Assembly: GCA_034189755.1 (NCBI GenBank)
Contig: JAXIHJ010000127.1
Location: 1 to 7,803 of the forward strand
Source of the DNA: JAXIHJ01 sp034189755
GTDB taxonomy: Bacteria > Planctomycetota > Phycisphaerae > SM23-33
Direction of reading: 5' to 3'
DNA length: 7,803 nucleotides
Below the pieces are notes generated by a model. The model saw only the letters and a program-made list of their open reading frames with translations, ran no database searches and had not been told where the DNA came from. Shown here piece after piece: positions 1 through 5,161 of this stretch (position 1 is its first letter; the number at the start of each line of letters is the position of its first letter). The position numbers and the translations under genes are program-made.

Positions 1-36
1 TATGAATTGATGGAATACTTCCTGACTGTAAGATGA
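1..36 (+). CDS. Possible 3' end of an upstream gene (partial)
   Basis: Frame 1 is open from the window edge and reads YELMEYFLTVR before a TGA at 34-36. The residues look like an ordinary protein C-terminus, but eleven codons cannot identify a family or prove coding. If real, it converges on the minus-strand nuclease-like gene that ends at 93, with 56 bases between the stops. I see no clear hairpin plus T-run terminator in that gap (37-92). Confidence 0.25.
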   Translation, partial: YELMEYFLTVR

Positions 37-92
37 GGGGACATTGCTTGTAAATGCCGCCAACGATGACTTAGGATACCGACGGCTGGACT

Positions 93-1046
93 TTAACTGG
101 TACCTTGGTCATCATGGAAACAATCGACGTGAATGGTGATTGAGCCATCAAGAAGATGCCTAGGTATCTTCTTCGCAGGAACAACGTTAAAGTGAGGCGT
201 GTCGGCCGTCTTCAGGTTCCCGGTAAAGGTCAAGTGGGAATTTCTGCCTGTTACGTCACCGGGAATATCGCATACTTGAGTTCCCTTATAGTCGAACGCT
301 GTCCCCCTTTTGTGAATAGACGTTATCCGTCGCACAACAGCCCGGCCATTTATGGCTAAGACCCGTGTTGTCTCTCCATTCGGGAAGACTACATTCGTTC
401 CATCCTGGAACGGGGCAGAGAAGGTGAACTGATATTCTTCATCTTTGGATTCTGGACACTCTCCAATTTGCTTAGGCTTTGGTTCGAAGTACTCTTTGAT
501 CGCTTCCCTCAGTGATGTCCGTGCGTCCTGAAAGCTCATTGTTTTACCTCTCGGGAATCGGACAGTAGATTGCTCAACATTCACCGGGGCGGAAACTCGA
601 AACGGAGTCACCAGATGCGTCTCAAGAAGCGGCACACCTGTCAACTCCACCATCATGAATGGGTATACGGCACTAAGCCAATCCGTAGGTTTCCCACTAC
701 CCAACGTAATTACTTCTATTTCGTGTGAAGACGCTTCCCTCAGTGCGGGATCACTGAAGCCAGTTGCATGAACAGCAACAATCTTGTCCAGTCCGCAATC
801 ATCGCGCTTAGTTCTCAGGTCTCGAATCCAACCGGGACCGGCCCTTCTCCTGCGGTCTCTACACTCTATAACCGTCCTGTATTCACGAGCACCAATGTTG
901 AAAGTTATGAGTATGTCTACTTCGTTCTTCGTTTGGCTGGAATGGTTGTAGATCATGGCCGATTCTTCCACCTTTGCCTGCCGGCCATGAAGAGCAGATT
1001 CGATCCTTTTGACCAAACCTTGAAAGCTATTCGTCCGCTTAGGCAT
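93..1046 (-). CDS. Restriction-endonuclease-like protein, PD-(D/E)XK style
   Basis: A 317-residue protein whose first ~115 residues resemble the nuclease fold of Mrr-like and other PD-(D/E)XK enzymes. There is a helical start (NSFQGLVKRIESAL, 6-19), an acidic strand E27, the pair E42-V-D44, then a strand ending VIECRDR (59-65), followed by WIRDLRTKRDDCGLDKIVAVHATGFSDPAL. The putative catalytic set is D44 and E61-C-R63. Arginine stands where lysine is usual, a variant I recall in this 'IECRDR' group. Residues 120-317 match nothing I recognise and may be a sensing or binding domain. I start at ATG 1044-1046 (MPKRTNSF) because family members begin there and GGGAA lies just upstream. An in-frame ATG 22 codons earlier (1112) adds residues that look non-homologous. 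No methyltransferase or helicase partner is adjacent, so it looks solitary. Base composition is lower in GC than neighbours (31 of 60 G+C at 601-660 against 37 of 60 at 5641-5700), suggesting transfer. Nuclease activity is inferred. Confidence 0.72.
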   Translation of the reverse strand: MPKRTNSFQGLVKRIESALHGRQAKVEESAMIYNHSSQTKNEVDILITFNIGAREYRTVIECRDRRRRAGPGWIRDLRTKRDDCGLDKIVAVHATGFSDPALREASSHEIEVITLGSGKPTDWLSAVYPFMMVELTGVPLLETHLVTPFRVSAPVNVEQSTVRFPRGKTMSFQDARTSLREAIKEYFEPKPKQIGECPESKDEEYQFTFSAPFQDGTNVVFPNGETTRVLAINGRAVVRRITSIHKRGTAFDYKGTQVCDIPGDVTGRNSHLTFTGNLKTADTPHFNVVPAKKIPRHLLDGSITIHVDCFHDDQGTS

Positions 1047-1303
1047 CGCGTTTTCCCGATTCCCCTTGGCCGTCTCTGTTGGCACAATGGATAGTGTGCA
1101 GCTTTGCCGCACACGGGCACACGGTAACCGCGAGAGAAGTTGATGCTTAACCGCCCTCGCACTGTCTTAGCAGAATATCATCGGCGGTGATCGGTTTAGT
1201 CGTCTGCATTGTACAACAACATATCACACACCGCTCAAAGCAACAACCAAACGTCCTGACTCATCCCGGTTTTCAGTTAGCCGCTTGCGGCGAAACATGT
1301 CAG

Positions 1304-1362
1304 CCCACGACGGAAGAGGCTCCAAACGCGATATTTCGCGTTTGGAGACCTCAAGTCGTGGG
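1304..1362. repeat. Long stem: CCCACGAC ... CTCCAAACGCGA hairpin
   Basis: The core is a perfect 12-bp stem, CTCCAAACGCGA (1320-1331) with its complement at 1336-1347, closing a four-base TATT loop. GAGG (1316-1319) then pairs with CCTC (1349-1352) across one bulged A. After a short internal loop, CCCACGAC (1304-1311) pairs with GTCGTGGG (1355-1362). The whole is a 59-nt imperfect palindrome inside the larger mosaic. It lacks a following T-run, so I do not call it a terminator. Confidence 0.8.
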
Positions 1363-1387
1363 ATAGGATGATGCCCGAAACGGTTAC

Positions 1388-1447
1388 AGCCCCTTCAGGG
1401 GCGGCACATGAATCATATGGAGGTCCTGTGCCGCCCCTGACGGGGCT
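1388..1447. repeat. 21-bp inverted repeat of two GGGGC hairpins
   Basis: The arms 1388-1408 and 1427-1447 are complementary at 20 of 21 positions around an 18-base spacer. Each arm is itself a small hairpin (AGCCCC-TTCA-GGGGC and GCCCC-TGAC-GGGGC), so the unit can fold as one long stem or two small cruciforms. Both arms contain the word CAGGGGCGGCACA on one strand or the other. Confidence 0.85.
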
Positions 1448-1470
1448 GATTATTATGGGGCGATTCTTTT

Positions 1471-1490
1471 CCCAGCCCCGACGGGCTGGG
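1471..1490. repeat. 8-bp hairpin CCCAGCCC-CGAC-GGGCTGGG
   Basis: A perfect 8-bp stem with a four-base loop, immediately inside the right terminal repeat of the 241-bp mosaic and sharing its last bases with it. It has the same stem and four-base loop design as the neighbouring GCCCC/GGGGC hairpins. Confidence 0.8.
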
Positions 1491-1657
1491 CTGGCATGTT
1501 TCGCCCTTGCGGGCTGAGCTTTTGAAATGCAGCCTTTCTCCGGCGCCTGCGAAAACTGAGATGAGTCAACCAAACATCTGGTCAACGGACGGCAGAGATA
1601 TTATGCTGTTGCTTTCGCCGCCGGGCTGGGCCGGGCGGAAGAAAAGAGGATGCGATT

Positions 1658-2932
1658 GTGGGCATTGTAGTGATGAAATTTGGCGGGACGTCGCTGGCGG
1701 ATGCGGAAAAGATACGCGCCGCGGCCCGGCGGGCTATTCGGACGCAGAAAAACGGCTACGGCGTCGTCATGGTCGTCTCGGCTATGGGCAAGAGCACCGA
1801 CGAGCTGGAAGTCCTGGCCAGGCAGATTACCGACGACCCGCCCAAGCGCGAAATGGACCAACTGCTGGCCACCGGTGAGCAGGTAACAATCTCGCTGATG
1901 GCGATGGCGCTGGAGCGGCTGGGTGCGAGGGCGATCAGCTTCACCGCCGGGCAGATCGGCATGGTTACTGATGACGTCCACACCAAGGCCCGCATAAAGC
2001 GCATCGACGTGCAGCGTATCCGCGAGCAGCTTGGTCGCGGCAGGATCGTCATCATCGCCGGCTTTCAGGGCATCACCGAGGCCGGCCACGTTACCACGCT
2101 GGGCAGGGGCGGCAGCAACGTCACGCTCGTGGCGCTCGCCGCGGCGCTCGGCGCGGAGGTATGCGAAAACTATACCGACGTGGACGGCATCTTCACCGCC
2201 GACCCGCGAATAGTGCCAAACGCCCGGAAAATCGGCCGCATCAGTTACGACGAGATGCTCGAACTGGCCAGCCTGGGCGCGGCAGTTCTGCACAACCGGG
2301 CCGTGGAGTTCGCCAAGAAGTACGACGTGCCGATTCACGTCCGCAACAGTCAACACAACAAAAAAGGAACGATGATCGTGGCTGAGACCGAATCCATGGA
2401 ACAAATCGTCGTCAGCGGCGCGGCCTTGAAGGACCGCCTGGCCCGCGTAACGCTGCGAAACGTACCCAACCGGCCGGGCGCGGCGGCCAGAATCTTCCAC
2501 ACAATCGCCACGCACAAAATTGTCGTGGACGACATCATCCAGACAGTCGTCGGCGACAAGACAGCCAGCGTCTGCTTCACGGTCGAGCTGGCCGACCTGC
2601 CCGAGACTAAGAAGGTCGTAGCCGGCTTGTGCAAGTCGCTAAAGTGCAAGGCGATCTTCGAGGATCACCTTGCGAAGGTGTCCGCCGTCGGGGGCGGAAT
2701 GCGGATGCACACCGGTGTAGCCGAGCGGATGTTCGCCGCACTGGCCGCAGCCGGCATCAACATCCAGAACATCACTACCAGTGAGATCAAAATCTCCTGC
2801 CTGATCGACCGGGCAGAGGGCAAAAAGGCGCTTCGCCTTATCCACGACGCCTTTGAACTCGGCGCCAAGCGGCGGAAGAAGCCACCGAAGAAAAGGGCAA
2901 AAGCCAAATCAAAGTGCGCCGGCAAAAAATGA
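1658..2932 (+). CDS. lysC: Aspartate kinase (aspartokinase)
   Basis: Phosphorylates L-aspartate with ATP, the first step to lysine, threonine, methionine and diaminopimelate; cytosolic. The 424-residue length fits monofunctional bacterial aspartokinases. The kinase domain shows KFGGTS (7-12), VSAMG (40-44), GEQ (73-75), the nucleotide-loop GRGGSN (149-154), TDVDGIFTADPR (173-184) and a following RKIGRISYDEMLELASLGA segment. Two ACT regulatory domains follow (about 262-330 and 339-403), the second beginning KVSAVGGGM, so feedback inhibition by lysine and/or threonine is expected. The GTG start at 1658 gives the family-typical MGIVVMKFGGTS and has AAGAGG 8-9 bases upstream. The last 22 residues (403-424) form a very Lys/Arg-rich tail beyond the second ACT domain, probably disordered. 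The stop overlaps the next gene as ATGA. I saw no lysine riboswitch upstream; TATTAT at 1599-1604 could be a -10 box but lacks a good -35. Confidence 0.95.
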   Translation: MGIVVMKFGGTSLADAEKIRAAARRAIRTQKNGYGVVMVVSAMGKSTDELEVLARQITDDPPKREMDQLLATGEQVTISLMAMALERLGARAISFTAGQIGMVTDDVHTKARIKRIDVQRIREQLGRGRIVIIAGFQGITEAGHVTTLGRGGSNVTLVALAAALGAEVCENYTDVDGIFTADPRIVPNARKIGRISYDEMLELASLGAAVLHNRAVEFAKKYDVPIHVRNSQHNKKGTMIVAETESMEQIVVSGAALKDRLARVTLRNVPNRPGAAARIFHTIATHKIVVDDIIQTVVGDKTASVCFTVELADLPETKKVVAGLCKSLKCKAIFEDHLAKVSAVGGGMRMHTGVAERMFAALAAAGINIQNITTSEIKISCLIDRAEGKKALRLIHDAFELGAKRRKKPPKKRAKAKSKCAGKK

Positions 2933-3543
2933 CCGACCGGCGGCGCCGCGCGCTGTATGCCGTCAGAAAGTGCATCCCGGCGGCGATACTTCTCGCCGCT
3001 GTTGCGGCGCTGGTGCTGGCCGACCGCTGGGGCCTGTTCGGCCGGGCGCCTCGGCCGGACCTGGAGAAGTACGATTTTAAGACCTTCGCCGTCTTAAAGG
3101 TTATCGACGGCGACACGCTGGACGTGAAAATACCCGACGGCCCGCACCGGCGGACGCGCATCCGGCTATGGGGCGTCGATACGCCCGAACTGAACCTGCC
3201 GCCCACACCGCCGCAGCACTTCGCCAAAGAGGCGGCCGAATTCGCACGCAGCCTTGCGATGGGAAAGGACGTCAGGCTTGAGCTTGTGCCGCACAGGACG
3301 CGCGATAAATACAATCGCCTACTGGCGTACGTAACTTTGCCCGACGGCCGAATGCTCAACAAACTGCTGATTGCCGAGGGGGCCGGCTACGCCGATCCGC
3401 GATTCGACCACCCGCTCAAGAGCCGGTTCGCCAGTTTTCAGCGCGCCGCCAAGGTCGGTCGCCGCGGACTCTGGAAAGACCTCAAGCCACGGGACCTGCC
3501 GTACTACTACCGTAACAAAATTAAACTGAATCACCCCGACTAG
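2929..3543 (+). CDS. Membrane-anchored thermonuclease (SNase) family protein
   Basis: A 204-residue protein with a basic N-terminus (RRRR at 4-7), a hydrophobic segment at about 15-31 that should anchor or export it, and a staphylococcal-nuclease-like domain from about 53. All active-site residues are present by alignment to S. aureus nuclease: D60 and D62 in VIDGDT (D19, D21), R79 (R35), D84, T85 and E87 in GVDTPE (D40, T41, E43), and R129 in DKYNR (R87). A calcium-dependent nuclease acting outside the cytoplasm is therefore expected. I chose ATG 2929 because it overlaps the lysC stop as ATGA and gives a sensible N-terminus; an in-frame GTG at 2914 would add five residues. The hydrophobic segment could be an uncleaved anchor or a signal peptide. 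Cotranscription with lysC is likely, though no functional link is obvious. Confidence 0.9.
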   Translation: MTDRRRRALYAVRKCIPAAILLAAVAALVLADRWGLFGRAPRPDLEKYDFKTFAVLKVIDGDTLDVKIPDGPHRRTRIRLWGVDTPELNLPPTPPQHFAKEAAEFARSLAMGKDVRLELVPHRTRDKYNRLLAYVTLPDGRMLNKLLIAEGAGYADPRFDHPLKSRFASFQRAAKVGRRGLWKDLKPRDLPYYYRNKIKLNHPD

Positions 3544-3566
3544 GCACATCCAAAGGTGCGCCGGCG

Positions 3567-3851
3567 TTATGCGATTCGCTTCAGCCGCCGCGACCAGAGC
3601 GTCAGCCACAACGCCGCCAGGACCATGGCAAAGAGCATCAGCTTCCATAAGCCGAAGAAGCAAACCACGACCGTTTGCATTGCATCCCAGTCCATTTGGC
3701 TGCCCCAGCAGCAGCGATACCATTCGGGCTGGTTCCGCATCACGCCCATCCAGATAAGCCAGCCGGCGGTCATCCAGACCATGCCGATTACCACCACCTG
3801 CCACAGCGCTACCGCCGCGGCACGCGCCCGCTGCGAAAGTTGACCGTTCAT
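3567..3851 (-). CDS. Small tryptophan-rich two-TM membrane protein, unknown function
   Basis: A 94-residue protein with two predicted membrane segments (about 12-37 and 60-86) joined by a short loop that contains EWYRCCWG (43-50). Ten of 94 residues are tryptophan, mostly in or next to the membrane segments, and there is a CC pair at 47-48. The tail is basic (SRRLKR), suggesting both ends face the cytoplasm. A good Shine-Dalgarno (GGAAAGGGG, reading the minus strand) precedes ATG 3849-3851. It converges on the nuclease gene with 23 bases between the stops. I do not recognise the family. A frame of this hydrophobic quality with a good ribosome site is unlikely by chance, so I consider it real. 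Confidence 0.7.
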   Translation of the reverse strand: MNGQLSQRARAAAVALWQVVVIGMVWMTAGWLIWMGVMRNQPEWYRCCWGSQMDWDAMQTVVVCFFGLWKLMLFAMVLAALWLTLWSRRLKRIA

Positions 3852-4025
3852 GTCCGATGCCCCTTTCCATTTGTGCCGAGTTTAAGCCGCCGCCTCAGCG
3901 TACGGCCGACCCGGCGTAAGAGTTTTTAGCTTACCTTACTCAACCTTGCAGCCCGGAGACAGTCAAGAAGTTTCTGCACATCCGGGTAGGCAGGAGTGGA
4001 CAGATTTTTCTTCTTTTTCTTCTAC

Positions 4026-4072
4026 ATTCGTGCAATTCGTGTAATTCGTGGACAGCCTCTTCTAAATTCGTG
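4026..4072. repeat. Four ATTCGTG words, three in 9-bp tandem
   Basis: ATTCGTG starts at 4026, 4035, 4044 and 4066. The first three are exact 9-bp steps (ATTCGTGCA, ATTCGTGTA, ATTCGTGGA), and the fourth restarts 22 bases later. A T/CT-rich tract (about 4002-4024) precedes it. Similar ATTCGTG runs occur between genes in several bacterial phyla to my recollection, and are often mis-annotated as small proteins reading IRAIRVIRG. No coding role is supported here. Confidence 0.7.
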
Positions 4073-4076
4073 GACT

Positions 4077-4201
4077 GTTTTGCGCGCGCAGATTTGCAAG
4101 TTCACGCCGAAAGCATCTCTGGAAAATCAAAAAAAACTTCTCCAGGCCGGCCGGGGACTTACGACGTCAACAGGATTTTTGCGACGTGTTTTGCGCGCGC
4201 A
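4077..4201. repeat. Direct repeat pair GTTTTGCGCGCGCA, 111 bp apart
   Basis: The 14-base word GTTTTGCGCGCGCA occurs at 4077-4090 and 4188-4201, with a partial third CTTTGCGCGC at 4231-4240. Its TGCGCGCGCA part is self-complementary. The third copy lies in a small hairpin (GAAGG 4219-4223 with CCTTC 4240-4244, and GCGC 4228-4231 with GCGC 4235-4238). The surrounding DNA, 3852-4386, is 535 bases without a convincing gene and otherwise holds only the ATTCGTG words and the hairpin at 4288-4339. The open frames here look like low-complexity read-through. Confidence 0.5.
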
Positions 4202-4287
4202 AATGATGTCATCGCGGAGAAGGTGGAGCGCTTTGCGCGCCTTCGGTGTGAAAATTTTGACAATTTGACAACCGGAATACCGCGAGA

Positions 4288-4339
4288 CTCTGCTCTGCGT
4301 AGTGAAGCGTAACGCTTCTCTACGCTTCGCAGAGCAGAG
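4288..4339. repeat. 52-nt strong hairpin with two alternative inner registers
   Basis: CTCTGCTCTGCG (4288-4299) is perfectly complementary to 4328-4339. Inside, GAAGCGT (4304-4310) can pair with either of two ACGCTTC copies (4312-4318 or 4322-4328), which places a short bulge on the 3' or 5' side respectively. No T-run follows, so it is not a standard terminator. It ends 47 bases before the ATG of the next gene and could be an mRNA leader structure or a REP-like mobile palindrome. Confidence 0.8.
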
Positions 4340-4386
4340 CCGGGCTGCCGGGTACTGATTAACGTTTCAGTGAAAGGGTGCAGACG

Positions 4387-4836
4387 ATGCCGAGCTACAA
4401 GGAATTGTTGGAATTGATCCGTGACGGCAGGAGTACGCGTGAGATTTTCGCGTCTTTTTCTCCCATGTGGCCGAGCCGGATGAGGCGACTGCTCGCCAGT
4501 AAGCGGCTGCGCAAGGCGCTCGAGCTGGAAGAGTCGTTGGCGGCGACTGTCGTCGGTCACCGCACGGCCACAGGCGTGGCAGGCGTGGCTGAGCGGCTTT
4601 TCGAACTGGCCGAGAGCGAAAAAGACGAAACCGCACGAAAGGCCTGTATCGACCTGTTGAAAGAAGGCCTACAGCACAACGACGACGCGGCTGCAAACCC
4701 CGACCTCTACGAGCTGGTCCGTAAAGGCAAGCTGCCGCCATGGGTGCTGCTTAGAACCACAGACCGGGCCGGCCAGAATGATAACAAAAAAGACTCGGCC
4801 AATGAAAAAAACGCCGCCAGGGAGAGGCCAAAATAG
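4387..4836 (+). CDS. Hypothetical protein, helical, possible DNA-binding (terminase-small-subunit-like?)
   Basis: A 149-residue protein I do not firmly recognise. Residues 1-50 are basic and helical (YKELLELIRDGRSTREIFA, then a WPSRMRRLLASKRLRKAL segment), which could form a helix-turn-helix. Residues 50-100 are a second helical block with repeated alanines and acidic patches (GVAGVAERLFELAESEKDET). The tail after about 118 is polar, rich in N, K, D and R, and probably disordered. The general look recalls small terminase subunits or other small DNA-binding proteins, but this is a weak impression, and no large terminase or phage genes are present. ATG 4387 is preceded by GAAAGGG at 4372-4378 with an 8-base gap; the in-frame GTG at 4378 overlaps that ribosome site and is less likely. 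A strong hairpin lies 47 bases upstream of the start. Confidence 0.6.
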   Translation: MPSYKELLELIRDGRSTREIFASFSPMWPSRMRRLLASKRLRKALELEESLAATVVGHRTATGVAGVAERLFELAESEKDETARKACIDLLKEGLQHNDDAAANPDLYELVRKGKLPPWVLLRTTDRAGQNDNKKDSANEKNAARERPK

Positions 4837-4876
4837 CTAAGTGCTTTATCGAAAGTGAGTTGCGCCAAAATAAACT

Positions 4877-4976
4877 GGGCGCAATTGGGCGCAATCGGGC
4901 GCAATTGGGCGCAACTGGGCGCAATTGGGCGCAATCGGGCGCAATTAGGCGCAATCGGGCGCAATTGGGTGGAATT
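4877..4976. repeat. 10-bp tandem repeat array, ten units of GGGCGCAATY
   Basis: Ten exact-length units begin every 10 bases from 4877, followed by a partial GGGCGC at 4977. Units 1, 3, 5, 7 and 9 all end ATT. Units 2, 6 and 8 end ATC, unit 4 ends ACT and unit 10 ends ATT, so a 20-bp dimer is the likely unit of amplification. Unit 8 starts AGGC and unit 10 is GGGTGG. TTGCGCC at 4860-4866 can pair with GGCGCAA at 4878-4884 in the first unit. The period equals about one helical turn. The array sits in the 325-base gap between the hypothetical gene and eno, 71 bases before the candidate eno -35 box. Confidence 0.95.
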
Positions 4977-5053
4977 GGGCGCGAAAGATTCGTTCCGGGC
5001 CGTCCCATATTGCTGCGGCGGAACAGCCGGCCGACGTGCAATTTCAAAACCGT

Positions 5054-5081
5054 TTGCACGCCGCGGTCGGATAGATATGAT
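5054..5081 (+). promoter_or_regulatory. Candidate sigma-70-type promoter for eno
   Basis: TTGCAC (5054-5059, three of six consensus bases) and TATGAT (5076-5081, five of six) are separated by 16 bases. A start near 5088 would leave a leader of about 74 bases before eno. That leader contains a weak CGGGC...GCCCG stem (5117-5121 with 5132-5136). Consensus matching by eye only; the -35 match is poor. Confidence 0.4.
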
Positions 5082-5161
5082 GGCCTGTTCTTCAAGCCGG
5101 TTTCAGAGGATTAAGGCGGGCCTGACAGGAAGCCCGATACAACAAAAAGGAAACACGCACA

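Larger units (their letters stand above)
1277..1517. repeat. 241-bp palindromic mosaic with imperfect 31-bp terminal inverted repeats
   Basis: The ends 1277-1307 and 1487-1517 are inverted copies. Read inward they share GGCGAAACATG, one T/C difference, then CAGCCCA (18 of 19 positions); the outermost bases differ more. Within the right end GCCC-TTGC-GGGC forms a hairpin, and the left end keeps a similar GCC...GGC shape with different bases. Nested inside are three more inverted repeats (1304-1362, 1388-1447, 1471-1490). No protein frame here looks real. It resembles a non-autonomous, MITE- or REP-like dispersed element. I believe GCCCC-NNNN-GGGGC hairpin clusters recur in Planctomycetota intergenic DNA, but that is from memory. 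No convincing target-site duplication is visible. It lies between the divergent nuclease-like gene and lysC, so it could also affect their expression. Confidence 0.7.

Noticed and set aside
1094..1114. GTGTGC...GCACAC hairpin in the leader of the nuclease-like gene
   Set aside because: A 6-bp stem with a 9-base loop is close to chance expectation, and no partner motif is present.
1208..1238. Possible minus-strand promoter for the nuclease-like gene (TTGAGC and TACAAT)
   Set aside because: The 19-base spacing and partial -35 match are too weak to list as a feature.
1277..1585. 102-codon minus-strand frame
   Set aside because: Lies almost wholly in the palindromic element; its residues are set by the repeated GCCC/GGGC words.
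1518..1657. Lysine riboswitch before lysC
   Set aside because: The 140 bases are too short for the full aptamer and show none of its conserved helices.
1601..2515. 304-codon minus-strand frame
   Set aside because: Antisense shadow of lysC; composition is typical of GC-rich antisense frames, with no family features.
3544..3566. Terminator between the convergent nuclease and small membrane protein genes
   Set aside because: Only a 4-bp GCAC/GTGC stem and no T-run on either strand.
4257..4270. Two TTGACA words that could be -35 boxes for the gene at 4387
   Set aside because: No acceptable -10 sequence lies 16-18 bases after either; the palindrome starts there instead.
3996..4312. Two overlapping plus-strand frames of 80 and 90 codons
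   Set aside because: They begin in a T-rich tract or the ATTCGTG repeat and have no ribosome site or family likeness; IRAIRVIRG is a known kind of repeat-derived false protein.
4877..4976. CRISPR array
   Set aside because: Units are 10 bp with no spacers, and no cas genes are seen.
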